From positions 5,774,513 through 5,838,512 of the forward strand of contig NC_084781.1 of assembly GCF_028858725.1 (NCBI RefSeq): a stretch of 64,000 bases of DNA. The letters are read 5' to 3'. How positions within the stretch are numbered: position 1 is the stretch's first letter; each line of letters begins with the position of its first letter. The position numbers were made by a program, and so were the translations under genes. Below are positions 50,273-62,900 of the stretch, in pieces. The notes beneath the pieces were generated by a model. That model saw only the letters and a program-made list of their open reading frames with translations, had not been told where the DNA came from and did no database searches. The DNA comes from Colius striatus. Its lineage: Eukaryota > Chordata > Aves > Coliiformes > Coliidae.

Positions 50273-51398
50273 CGCGAGCGGGCGGCCCCGCGCCGCAGCG
50301 GCCCTTCGCCCATCGGTCGCCGACGGCCGCACCTGCCCCGGGCCGCTCGCCCCCGGAGGCGACGGGCTTTTGGGTGCGGTTGCCCGCGCACCTGTGATGA
50401 CACCGCCAGCCGGAGCACGGTCCGCCCCGATGTGCCGCCGTTCTCATGCTGTCTTTCGGCAAGCGTCGTTGCCCCAAACGTATTGCTTATCCACCCTTGC
50501 TAGGAAGTGTTCCCCGGAACCTTCTGTGCCCAGTCTTTGGCTACGTGTTTCCTCCCTGTCCTGTCCCACAGCTCAGAAACCACCACTCCCCTTTGCAAGC
50601 ATCGTGGCCTAAGGCACCGACACTGTCACTGCTGGCTTTATCTCAAAACTGTCTTTGCCTTCCCTTCTTGCAGTCGCTTCTCAGCTTAGCATTTCATAGC
50701 TACTTCCCAATGGCTTTTGCAGTCACCTCAGTAAAACTTGCTCCATATCTGAATTCCTGCTACCTTGGGGTAGCTCCTGTACCCGTTCCTGTGTCCTTGC
50801 AGTGTATCCCAGTGCACTTCTGTTTCCCATTACTGCTATTACAGACATCCCTGCATAGCTGCTTTTTACTCCTCACTCCAGTGCTGTCTTTTAACGACCA
50901 GAACTCCTCATTCCCATGCTGATGATGCTTTATCTCCTCAAGCCATTACTTCTGCTGTAGCTCTAACACAGTAACAATTGCTATCTTCTTGTGGCTCGAT
51001 TCCAGCTCCTGTCATGGCGGATACTTGCCACCAGCGTGCTCAAGTGTTGCCAAATCAAGCCACCTGTTTAACATCAGCACAACACCCATTCTCAGAGATA
51101 CATAGCTCTCTAATTTCATAAGCACTGCTATATAGCTTATCTTTATTGTAATTTTTAAAAATATATATTACTGCCTATTAGAGAGTCTCTATCTAACAAA
51201 TACGAGGGGACTGTCTTTCCATTTCCAGCACAGTTTTCCTCTGTAGCCAGTGCTGCATCTCTCAGCCACACCCTCTAATCACTATCTCTACATACATTCT
51301 TGATCTCAACCATTGTAAGATGCCAGACTACTATCTGAGATTCTGTAGCTATCACTTTCCTGCCACATTCAAACAGCTGTGAGAGGGCAGAATAAAGC

Positions 51399-51413
51399 TT
51401 TTTTTTTTTTTTT
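51399..51413. repeat. T15 homopolymer
   Basis: An uninterrupted run of 15 Ts directly follows aataaagc. It could be the reverse-complemented poly(A) end of a retroposed sequence, but no recognisable body lies to its left. It is reported as a simple repeat. Confidence 0.85.
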
Positions 51414-53845
51414 AGGGGAAATAGATGGGAGTATGCAAAGAAAAATTATCTACATAGAATCTGTTGCCCCACTCAAATATATGTTTATCCAATAATAGTA
51501 ATTATGAATGTGTAGAGTGCCTGGGGAGCTGCACAGCTGGAACTGGACTGTTAAATCATCAGAAAATGAAAAACACAAAGCCCAAATAAAATATTAAAAA
51601 GCCAGAACAAAGCAGCAGCACTGTTTACAGTAAAAACAACACCCAGCACATCAGTTGTGCTTTTCATGCTAAAGGATGCTTTGGTCTATTAAGGGCTGGA
51701 CCTTTTTTTCTTTTTTCCCCAGCTGACATCACCACAGTCTGTGATGAGGGAAGAAAGGCTATTGCTTTGGGCTTTGGAAACCATGATGGTGAAGGAAACG
51801 TCAGTGAAAGAGGGGGAGCAGTGATAATGATGTGGATAAAAACCCTCTAACTCTACAGCTTTACAGTAGCTTGAATGTAAGAGGAGGCAAGAGATAGATG
51901 CTTATTAGTGAAGAGTTCCTGATGAGACTGTTGTCTGAGCGACACTTATGTGGTAGATTCAGAACAAAAGCAGACCTCTACATCTTTTGGAATAATTCAA
52001 CATTTTATATGTATTCCTGAGGCCTTTGGTAATGATAATTTGTTTAATCTACCATTAAGACATTCGCTTATAATTTAGAAGCTGATTTTTAGACACAGCA
52101 GATGGTTCATCTCTTTTAATTTACATCCTGAGAACTATGATTTCTTAAATAATAGAGAATATTTTGTCTAAACTTTACCCTCTTGACATATGAATTTGAA
52201 GAGTCCCCACTTGAGTGTTGGATTTTTTGGGGGATGTGGGCTTTGTTGTTGTCCTTGGGGGAGGTGTCATGAGTGGGTTAAAACATTTAATATAATAATA
52301 ATTTAATCAATACCCAGGTTTCAAGTGTTAAAGCTTGTGGCAGCTCTCCAGACTGAAAGTGCCTTCACTTTTCATGGCTCATGTCCAGAAACATATTTTA
52401 ACAGTACTTTTCTGTCATTAGGTGTAAGTGATTGGTTCCTTGTTGACAGAGAATGGTATGGGGGTTGGGGGAGGGGGGCTGTTTGTTTGTTTTGGGATTT
52501 TTTTTGGGAGGGGTATTGCCATGGGTTTGCCTTGACTGGTTGGCAGGAAAGCAGAACCAATTGATGTGGGGGAAGGAGGAGGGGATACAGCATCTGCTGC
52601 CATCAGTCTCCAAGGAACAGAAAAATAGCTTTAGTAAGAGACAAAAGCACACATTATCTTCTAATTTGAAAGACTGTCCTGCGTTTTTATTCATTATTAA
52701 ACACACCTGGTGGTATTGTTCATACAGAGGATACAGAATTCTATAGATTTTTGTTGGTTTTCTTGTGTGGCTTTTGAGGCATTGGTTTGCAGGGCAATGC
52801 ACTCCAGTGTGATTTGTTCTGTCAATAGTGATTCTGTTGTACTCTAATTCACAACCTAGAAATGATAAGGCCCACATTATGAACTTCCCACAGTGCCTGT
52901 GTGAGCAGTGGGAGAAGCTGTCTTCTCTGGAAGTGTGTATCATAGCTTTTATGCAGCGAACTACCTGAAAAAAAATTAAGTACAAGGCTACTAACAGTAT
53001 TTTTCAAAGACAGTGCCTTTGTTGTTTTCCCAATTCTACACCCTCACAAAGATCTGAAGTGTGAGATGAAACAAGTAAAGCAACTCAACTGTAAATATAA
53101 ACGTTTGAAAAAGATTTGTGTTGTCTTTCCGCGATAGCTTTCTCTAACAGGCAGAATGTGTGTCCGGGAGCTACTTAGTGGAGGGTGTGTCTGTAAGTGA
53201 ACTACAGCTCCCAGGCATCTCCACCTTGCTGAATGGTGTCCTGTGCGCATGTTTTCTTAGGACTCCGTGTGTCTGTTTTCAGCACAATCCTCTCAGATCA
53301 TGCAGGGGGAAAAAAAAAGAGCCACCAGGCAAATAGACTTTGAGACATAAAAATCACAGAATCAAATTTGAAGGTCAGATCTATGCTGACTCTGTCTTCT
53401 TTTGTTTAGGAAAACACATTACCATCGTTTAAAGCCCTTGCTGATGCAAAGGGATGTAAATTAGGTGGGTTTGGCGGTAGTGCCATTATGCCCTTTCAGT
53501 TCATGGTGTTCAAATGCAGCTTCCCCACTGCAGCTGCTCATTAGGAACGTTGCCTTTTGAAGTTGCCGTGAGAGCCAAATGGCAGGCTTTCAGGGCCTTC
53601 TGATGCATTGCATTTGTAAGTGTCTCAGGCAGTAAGCGCTCAGTACCCCACCGAGATTTTTGTGTGGTGTTTAGTTTACAAGTGCTTAAAGAAAGTGGAA
53701 TAGATAGAAATCGAGGATAAACTTAAGATTTTTGTTTCCATTTATAGTTCAAGTCTGTTAGCTTCCACTATATCTAATGTGATGGGAAGGCAGATAATTG
53801 CTGTCCATACAGCCAGTCACACCTCCAGCTTCTAGACCTTCCAAA

Positions 53846-54045
53846 GATCATAGAATCACAGAATGGTAGGGGTTGGGAGCGAACTTTAGAGATCATCTAG
53901 TCCAATCCACCTGCAGAAGCAGATCAACCTACATCAGGTCGCATAGGAACATGTCCAGGCGGGTCCTGAAGACCTCCAAGGAAGGAGACTCCACAACCCA
54001 TCTGGGCAGCCTGTTCCATTGCTCTGTCACCCTCACAGTAAAATA
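53846..54045 (-). mobile_element. CR1 LINE 3' fragment, well preserved
   Basis: The plus strand reads the inverted CR1 tail: gatcatagaatcacagaatg, gtaggggttggga, agatcatctagtccaatcca, ggtcgcataggaacatgtcc, aggcgggtcctgaa, ggagactccacaacccatct, gggcagcctgttccattgct, ctgtcaccctcacagtaaa. The element's 3' end is at 53,846 and its 5'-truncated edge at about 54,045, so it is about 200 bp. This strong 5' truncation is the normal outcome of CR1 insertion. Divergence is clearly lower than in the copies at 1 and 10,581, so it inserted more recently. It lies antisense to the putative gene. Confidence 0.97.
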
Positions 54046-57000
54046 GAGCTTATGCTAAAACATGTTGAGGTGTACAGGGTAGATGATGATGTATTTGAAA
54101 ATGACCAGGCAACCTGACATCTTCCTTTGTGGAGGTTTTTTTTACCTTCTTACGGGCTTTGGCATCTGAGATCACTTTTGTTTTATCACAAGCAATACTT
54201 GTATCACAGGTACTTTAGCAAAACTATTGTTTGGCCAAATGTGGAACCTCAGTAGCCTTAGATCTTTATGCAGCTGCTGATGGAAAGCTATCAATGGAAG
54301 GCTTCTCCTGCCAAGCAGATGCAAATTGCTTTAAGATACCAGAGTCCTACTCCAGAGAAGCAGCAGCTGTGTGGTACATTCACCTAGTGCTGAACTTAAT
54401 GGCTGGATGAGTTAGACAAATTTTTAAGATCTCAATGAATAATTAGTATGGATATCTAGTAATCATTTAGACCTCCATCAGAAACAAGGGAGCCGTGTTA
54501 GGTCTGAAGAAAATAAAATGTTTGTGCCTGAAGATTAATATGTGTCCATTTTCTACTATACATCTGAAATCAGACCTCGGATTTACAAATGGGGAGAAAG
54601 CTTTTTCAGCTCAAGTCTACCATTGCTCACATTTTCTAGAGTGCAAGTTCTTTATTTCTTCTCTGTCCAGATAGCTAAGGTACTAGAGATGTGTAAGGCT
54701 CTGACTGTCCATAGGAGACAGTACAAGTTTATAAGTTGACTTAAAGCCAGATCACAGAGGGACCAGGGAATGGCAGAAACTGATCCTAGAACTATTTCTG
54801 CTAGCGATTTGTAACGGCAGGGATGAAGCTCTATACCTTATGTCTTTTTGTTTCAGTAGTTATTTACATTGGGTTTTAAATGCAGTCTCTTTAACGTGAA
54901 GAATGATATACAATAAGGATTAAAATACTTAAATTCTACTTTTTTTCAGTGCCTTCATATCTAGGATGTTCAAGGCTGCATTTAAATATGACACAAAAGA
55001 TGAACGGCCCATTTGGTGGTGTTTACACAATAATGGCAAATTGGTCTTAATGTGTGGTATTAGTGCATAATCTTAGGCTTAAAATAAACACTTGAAATAA
55101 TTGAAGAAACCTCACAATTTGGAAATGCTTATTGGTGGTTCTTCACATCCCTCTAAAAAGCAGTTTGTCACTGAATATTAATCACTCTTTCAAAGGAAGT
55201 CCCATAGTGTGGTTGAGAAAAAATAGGGGGGCTGTGGGTATGTGTTCAAGTTGTTGTTCTCAGAAGGACTTTTTTTCCATTCAAGTGGAAAGACTGAATG
55301 CAGGAGAATTAGTGCGGTGTTTTGTGGAAGAACAGTGCCATTTGATCATTGCATTTCATGGAGAGCGGTCCTGGCTTTTAAGGACTCTGAACACTGGGGG
55401 AGTCGGGTTAAGAGGGGAGTGACTCATCATGGTATGATGTAATCTACAGGATGCAAGATACTGTCAATGAAATGCACAAATGCTCTGTGGACTAGCAGAC
55501 AATTAGGGTTTAAAATTAAAATATTGGTGAAATGTTCAGTGTTGTCCTTTTATGAACAGAATGGCCAAAACTCTAGGCCTTAGTAACTTTAGAAAATATA
55601 TGGAAGCTGTAAAGATTAGGAAAATCTTCAGGTTGCATAAATTTTGGAATAACAATGGTTTTTAGGCCTATATCACTTCTTATGTTACTTCAGCTATTAC
55701 TTTTGGGCAGCATGGAGTGATAAGTTTATGAGTTTTGCTACCTTCGTCTGTACTCTTTCTTTTCTGGGCTGCAAACCCAGGAATGGTGAGCTTTTCTTGT
55801 ACTGTTACATTAGACATCCTCATCGAAGCAAGGGAAGTGTCTGACAGCTTCAAAAAAACCACAAAACTTTTTGAGATTTTTGAAACGTGAACTTTAGGGC
55901 ATAGTAGAGATGTAGAGAAATAGAAGGTCCCAAACCATCTATGCAATACACTTTCCATCACTTGGAGCATTTATTTTTCTTCATGTATTTCTAGAAAGCA
56001 TTTTTCACTTCCAGCATTTAGAGGTTAAGCATAGTAGAAAGTAATATATACAATTAATGTTGACGTTCTATTTCCGTCTGTGATGCATTAATATTTAGTT
56101 TAGCTGCCTTAATGTTTAGTTGTGGGATTGTTGTGCAAGCTGTGGTATTGTTAGGATTAAACAAAGCACTCATACGGTGCACTCCTGTGTGTAACTTGAA
56201 AGCCTTATAAGTAACCCTCTTTGAAAATTTCTGTCTGTGGGTACAAATAACACAATGTGCTTAAAACATTCCTTTTGTGCAGTTCAGGATCTAACGTGCA
56301 CAATATTGGCTAATTATAATTATTCAGGAGCTCAATTTTTGAATATGTTAGTATTGAAGCAGTCATCAGACACTCGCGTTTAGCATTTCAGAAAAGTATA
56401 ATCAACAGCTGCTTGTCAAGTAAGTTATTAAATTAGTATAAACCTGCAAAATTCAAGAGAACAGACTACTGTAACTGTATTTCAGTTGTATTTTCAAAAG
56501 ATAATTCCTTCTCCTAATCCCTTAGAAGTATAACATGCTTCTGGGGGTTGTGAACAGACAGACAGAATTACTCCGTAGTCCCCTAAATCCTTTTGGAGTT
56601 TAATCTCTTCATGATCTGTGGGATGCAACTCAAAGGCATTTAGCTTTTATTCTATACTCCCTAGTGGCTGGTATTTGTTAGGAAAAAACAAGCATATTGG
56701 AATACTGTTAAGAAAATGCACATAAGTATTTCTTATGTGCACTTAGTCTGCAAGAACAAACGTACTAAGAAAGCTGTCATAAGTGAAAATCTTGACTACT
56801 ATGAAGAGGTATGAGTTGTAGTTAGCTTTTCTCCCTGTGAGTTGAAATGAGTTGTAGTAATCTTTCTTACACCTGCTGAAAAAACCGGATATTTGATGGA
56901 AAGAGGAAAATGTAGCCTTGTGAGGAAGCATTTTTTTCAACACAGGACCTGCCTTACTGCTCACACTGAAATTAATTTGACCTACTGTTTCCAATAATGA

Positions 57001-57448
57001 TTCGCTGTGGGTGGTTAAGAAAAGTATAGAAGAATTACGTATGCAATGATCTTTTTCCTTGCTAGACACTCTCAGCTCTCTTAAACCACAGTACTATTAA
57101 TCTGTTAACATTTGGTAGTATTTCACACTTACTTTCTGTTCTGTTGTAAGAATCAAAATCTTCCTTTTCACTTATCAACACCAAACCTGAACATCACCAA
57201 GTAACGCATTAAGCAAAGTCATACCCGTCTGATTTATTTGTACTCAGTGTCTGCTGGAGGATAACTTGCAGCAGATTGAAGTGTTTTAATTGGACTCTTT
57301 TTAAACACACATTTTATGAAGTGGCTATGGTTCTATTATTTTGCTAAATAGGCACAGGACATCCAGGTTTTTTTTGGCAAAAGCTGTTAGAACAATTTCT
57401 GAAGCATGTTCATCTTGTATTTTTCCTGTGCTCTGTGTGTGTGTTTAT

Positions 57449-57475
57449 CAATAGTGGTTTGTGTTTCCACTATTG
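57449..57475. repeat. Short hairpin (9-bp stem, 9-base loop)
   Basis: caatagtgg and ccactattg are exact reverse complements around tttgtgttt. The stem could extend by four pairs on the outside (ttat with ataa) past a 4-base bulge. A nearby gcaatttgcaacaatgttgc adds further self-complementarity. It is shorter than usual miRNA precursors, and no transposon family was recognised. Confidence 0.6.
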
Positions 57476-59891
57476 TTGAATAAGCAATTTGCAACAATGT
57501 TGCTTTTTAGTGCTTAATCCTTTTATTGCTAAAATAATTTGTGGTGAATGAGAAAAGTCTAAGTGCTGTACTCATAATAGCAATAAATGAAAGCAATCAC
57601 TTCCTTTTTAACATGTACGCTTTAGTTTCTTATAACCAGTCTCTCTGTTTTAGTTACTGTCTACCTTTTGAAGATCTTAATTCCCAAAGAAATGGGTGAA
57701 CATGCCAATTATCTGTAGATGAAATGTGCCAGGGTATTCTGATGTCAAATCTTATTTTGTTTAAAATAACCTGTCCATATATAGAGAATGTGTTTTATGA
57801 GACTGGCTCTTGATTTAAATAAGATTACAAGTCAAATGTGTACCAAATCATTGGCCTTTTTTTTTGTTTCAGTTGCACAGGAACTTCAGATTCTGGGTTT
57901 TTGTGGCTTTGTAGCTAGCTGCAGTCACTGTGTCAGGTCTCTAGAATGAATAGTGCCATATTCAGAAGCTTTTGTGCATTCCTACTAGGTGTTTCTCATG
58001 AACCTAAACTGATACATGTGAATAAGACCTGAGATAAAAATAGCAAATCCCACAGTAACTTATTTCATGTGTTAAGACATTGCATTATTTACATATTTCT
58101 GCAGTCAGAGTCTTTTGTGTGCAAGTGCACTTAGGATTTACTATTTATTGAGACATACAGAAGTACCTGTAAGTATTAAAAAAGAAAGACTAAAGATATT
58201 TTCTTATCAGGTGAATGGTTTTATCTCCTTTTTCTTGGAGATTGCAGCGAGTGGTGGGACCACAAGGATTTAGTTGAAGTGATGAGTGAGAGCAATGCTG
58301 CTGATTCCCTTGGAATTTTGCACTTTAAATGGATTAGAACTAAAAATATCTCTTTCTGACATTGTGTCAGGTCTGGAAGCCTTTTACATATCCGTATTTA
58401 CATATTTGAGGTAAATTTTAAGACTTCCACGTTTGAGCTAAACAACAGCATCGTAACTGTTAAGCTCTTTGGGAATCTATATTCTTACCGGAACATCCGA
58501 ATGTTGGACATAACTAAAATCAAGGTGTATTTTGTTAAAATAGTAGCCCATAGAACAAGCATTTCAGAAAGAAAATATAATCTTTGTTATATTCAGGATG
58601 TTTAATTCCCTCCTCAGATATGTGTAAGCCTTGACAAGAATAAACCTCCTTTTTCTGACTTCAGCATGGTGGAGCATCTTTCAGCATCTTTACCACATCT
58701 GGCTACTTCACGTACTTGCACTTACTGTTTTGAAGTACTCACTTCTGCTCTGTGTTTGTAGTCTTCTGTACTTAGTAAAATGTAGGGGCATGAGAAAAGA
58801 ATGCATCACTTACACCAACAACAAGGAAATTCTAATGTCAATGAAGTTGCCTGTAGCTCCCGTTTTTGTTAAGCAGTGGTGTGGTGACTACATTATGGCT
58901 CGAGGTGCACTACTGCCTAGAGGCGCATCAAAACCACAAATGAAATTTTAGCAATGGAAAGTGAAATAATGATATTTGATGTTTATCTAAAAGCCTGGAT
59001 TTTTTTTTTACCACTAATGATGAAATTTTTATTTCAGTTGTGCTGTGCTCTCCAGTTTTGTTTGGACAACTTGTTTGTTCTGACACAGAAAAACACTTAA
59101 TTCTTCGATTGCTAGACAAATGCCATTGTAATGGTTTTCTGTTTTAGTAGTGAGGTCTGGTCTTGTTATTTTGCAGGATACTGTGGACAATATAGCTAAT
59201 ACCAGATTCCTGTCTTGTTTACAGTTACAGGAGTTGGAAGCAAGTCCCAAAAAGTTAGGGTAGCTTTGGTTATGCTGCTGCTATACATCATGTTAGATTT
59301 TGGAATACTACATCATGTCATCCTCGTTTGGGACGTGGCACTTGCTTTACTATCAGATGCTTTTGTGCACCTAGCCTTAGAACTTACCTAATGTTTTGAG
59401 ATTAATTTGGTTTTTAAGAGTCAATTGTTAAGTAAGGCAAAAAGATGTAGAATGGTCTGGGGTTTCCTTTTGCATTGTGTCTTGTTCATGTCCTTCATGA
59501 AGAATACTGGTTAGAGATGGTCACCTTGCATTCCTCATGCATTATGAATGTGGGATAACGATACTTCTGTGTATGTGTTTCAAACTATTTCTGAACATGA
59601 GTGTTAACAAAGATAACCACTATTGACTTCGTGCTCAATAGCTCTAAAAGCGAGTGCCAATGTTGAGGATGTGTATTTGCCTTTGTTGCTTCTGCGGTTC
59701 TCTGGAAGTTGAGTAAGGCTTAAGTGTGTGTTATACCAATGTACTTGATCAGCTTTGTGTGATGTCGGGAAGATCTCTCGAGTTCTTTATGCTTTCATTT
59801 CATGTCGGTGTGCATGGAGGTCACCTTTCAAAGCCAGTGCAGTGAGACAGGTAAGATTGGAAAGCCCCGGTCCACGTTAAGGTTTTGGACT

Positions 59892-59905
59892 CCACTAGGT
59901 GGCAC
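59892..59905 (+). promoter_or_regulatory. Perfect CTCF core motif
   Basis: CCACTAGGTGGCAC fits the CTCF core CCASYAGRKGGCRS at all 14 positions. CTCF recognises this through its central zinc fingers and, with cohesin, anchors chromatin loops. The motif is in unique, non-repeat DNA about 10.6 kb downstream of the first exon, in plus orientation. The match is directly seen; occupancy is inferred. Confidence 0.6.
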
Positions 59906-62900
59906 TAATTTATTGTTCTGTTGAGACAGCTGCTTTCACGGGAGGAAACACTAACTGCAGTTTGGGAGTGAGAGTGTCAATAAGATAATCAAGATCAGCA
60001 ATGCTTATCTGTTTATCCTGTGTATATGTACATGGCGTCTTTCATGACCCTGTGCTTTTGAAGTGAAGTAATGAACTGATACTTTGGATGTGACAGGCAA
60101 ATCCAAGGTATATTTTAAAAATATTTATAACTGGGAAGATATATCAGAGTAAATACTTGCCTGGTTTTTGCATTTGGTTTTGTTTGTTTGCTTGTTCTTT
60201 TCTTTATTTAAGCGTCTTCTGCTGACGTTAAAGACAAGAAACTGGTCTGATGTATTGGTGCAGGCAGCATTTGATGGACAGCTGGGTTTTCCATAATTGT
60301 GCTTGAAACATCTCAGCATTCAGAAACTTGGTCTAATAAGGAAAAGGAAAGAATGTTTCTGCTGGATTATGATCCTAGAAGTACTAGCTTTGGTTACCAG
60401 CAAAGTGATTTCAAAATGCTAGGGCGTTGAGTATGACATGAGCATATTTTATTCCAGTACTAAAGGTAGAAGTGACCAAGACAGTTAATTTTGTGAAGTT
60501 GGTACAGAAAGTTATCAACAAAAGTCCTCTGTATCATGTTGAGCCAAGCTCTATGTGCACTATACAAAGATGACAGCTTAATCAGAGGAGCTAAAATGGT
60601 ACATTCCCTTGCTGTCCATGAAAATGTTATTCTGAGAAGAACATTCGGAGTAGTCTGACTCAGTGAAGAGTTGACCATTTTTGACTTGTTGGGAAGAAAT
60701 TTCCCAGCAAGTCAGTAGAGTGTAGCTGGGACAGAGAACTTTGCAAAAGCTGTAGGTGTTCTGCTGATTACCTTGTGGCAGGGTAGAAATTTAGATAAGT
60801 TAGCCCAGTAGAGCTAGTGCTTGAAGAGGACATGCAAGTAACTTAATCTCTCTTGTCCTTTTTGAGCATTGTCTGTGCCATCAAATTCTGCCTTTGGCTT
60901 TATAAATGCATGAGTGCATGGACCTTGGTTTCAAGCCAGTAGAGTAGATTTTTAGGAAGCTAGATGAGAGTAAAATTTGAATGAGGCTTTGCTCTACCAA
61001 ACAGTATATGATTTTCTTCACCTAATCTTGTTTGCCATCAAGCTGAGATGGAGGTGTTGCAGTTTTGCCTCTTGACTTTGAGTCCAGAGCTGATGGCTGC
61101 TTTAATCTGGTGCTACACGAGGGCAATGAAGCTTCTCTTGGGTTTTTGTCTGAACTGAAGAGCTCTTGCTCTTGTGCTTATAGCATATGTACAGGTCCAT
61201 CTCCTATTTTCATCTACAAAATAAAGACTTTGTTTTTCCTTTGTCTTCCTGGCTGTTGGTCTTCCAAAGAAAGCAGGCTCCCTGTTTTGCTGTTGGCAAT
61301 ACCCATTTTCTAGAGACGAAGTCTTTCAGGACAACCTGGAGTCTCAGAGAAGTGTAAAATCTGATAGTAAATGTCTAGCCATTTATCAGTATTGTAGATG
61401 TTGAATGGTTTATAGGATCAGGCTTCTAATCCTTCAGTTGTCCTATTTGGAGTCACGTGTAGAACTTTACGGCAGCTACCCAATGAACTGTGTATTTCCC
61501 CGGGGGTTTGCTGTGGCGTTGGGATAGGTCAATGCACTTTTCCAACAGCTGGTGGCTTTGTCTCCTTCTGTCTGGCATTGGTGTTTTCCATAGTACTGAA
61601 AGATGAGTTTCTCATCTGAAACCAGTTTTCAGGATCTCAAATCTTACTCCAGTGCCAGCCAGCTCTTTGCTTGAAGTTTCTCAAGAACACAGGGCAAGGG
61701 CAGGTTTAAAGTGCGATTGACAAGGCTGTAACTCTTCAAAACCTGTATCAAGATGTTTGCACAGGCAGTAGCTTAATCAGACAAGACACTGCACATCTGG
61801 GATTTGAATACATTTTTTGTTTTGTTGGCAATCTGCCTTCAGGCATTGATGCTTTAAGTACCATGAAACAGTTTATGATATTCTGGTATTCTTTGTCTGG
61901 TTTAGGATTTGCCATTTGTGTTTTTTGGTGTTTTAAATTTTTTCTCTTAAATTCTACATTTAGTTGTTGGTCTGAGTTCTAATACATAATTATAGTTATC
62001 ATTCACCATACTGTGATCTGCATAGACTTCCTTCCAGGGAAGTTGAAAGGGTTTTAAAATCCCTCTTTTTTCCCCTCTTAATGACATTAATTTTTACGTG
62101 AATTTGTGTGCTTTAAAAATGGAACCCTCAGGGAGGAGTTGGTGATACGTCACGGCTTTGAATCTTATGCTTATCTAAGTGGTTCAGTTTTCATTTTTAG
62201 TATTGCTTTGTTTTAGTGATGAATTCAAATGACATATAAGTAAATGCTGTAAGAGTCTTACAACTTGTAGTGTTTTCAGTCAGCGTATAAGAAGTCCGAG
62301 CTGGTAAAATGTTAATTAATTAAATCTTAATCAGGCATACATTGACAAATAAAGATTTCACAGAATCTATGAAAACATATTACCTTTCTGAGTTACAATC
62401 AGTATATTTCCTAACGACATTTTTCTACTGCCATTTGCTGCTTATTCTTTGGCTGTTTGAAGTTTTGATGTTACCATTCTAGCTATGACTGTGCAAATGC
62501 ATTGTTACTAAGTTTATTACATCAAGTGTGGCTACAAGTGCTTGGATATAGTTTCTGTCTGTTCTCTGATTCTGATGGAGACCAGATGCCTGCTGTTCTT
62601 TGGACATATCACAAATCTAATTGTAAATCGGCCTAAAAGGAGGAAATTTATTGAAGCGTATCTAGGTCTGTTTGATTTGTTCTGTTGGGATAATCAATCA
62701 GGACTGATGACGGAGGTGGGGAGAGACATGACGGGGGGGTGGGGGTGCTGGACGATGAGTACAAGGTCTGTTTTCCAGAACAGAAGGTGCAATAGTAATT
62801 TATTATCTGTCATGCTTTGAAAACAGATGGAAAATACTACGCTTATAAATTTGCAAAGCAAAGAGCTTCGGAAGCAGGCTTTGCATATGTCTTGCCCCCC

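Larger units (their letters stand above)
48880..50440. promoter_or_regulatory. CpG island promoter
   Basis: GC content and CpG density rise sharply at about 48,880 and fall at about 50,440, in contrast to the CpG-depleted DNA on both sides. There are two peaks, about 48,890-49,760 and about 50,080-50,430, with a less GC-rich dip between (49,770-50,070) that includes the AT-rich run taaagaaataaataattaaa. The first peak ends in the exon called at 49,302. Transcription probably starts between about 48,980 and 49,260, with dispersed start sites as usual for islands. A weak TATA-like ctatttga lies near 48,989. A site AAGATGGCTCG near 49,597-49,607 resembles a YY1 site. Confidence 0.9.

Noticed and set aside
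49926-50612. Several open frames of 110-183 codons on both strands in the second GC peak
   Set aside because: Overlapping frames on both strands with biased amino-acid composition are expected in CpG islands; no homology recognised.
53351-53375. Short atcacagaatc string resembling a CR1 end
   Set aside because: Only 11 bases fit and the following sequence does not continue as CR1.
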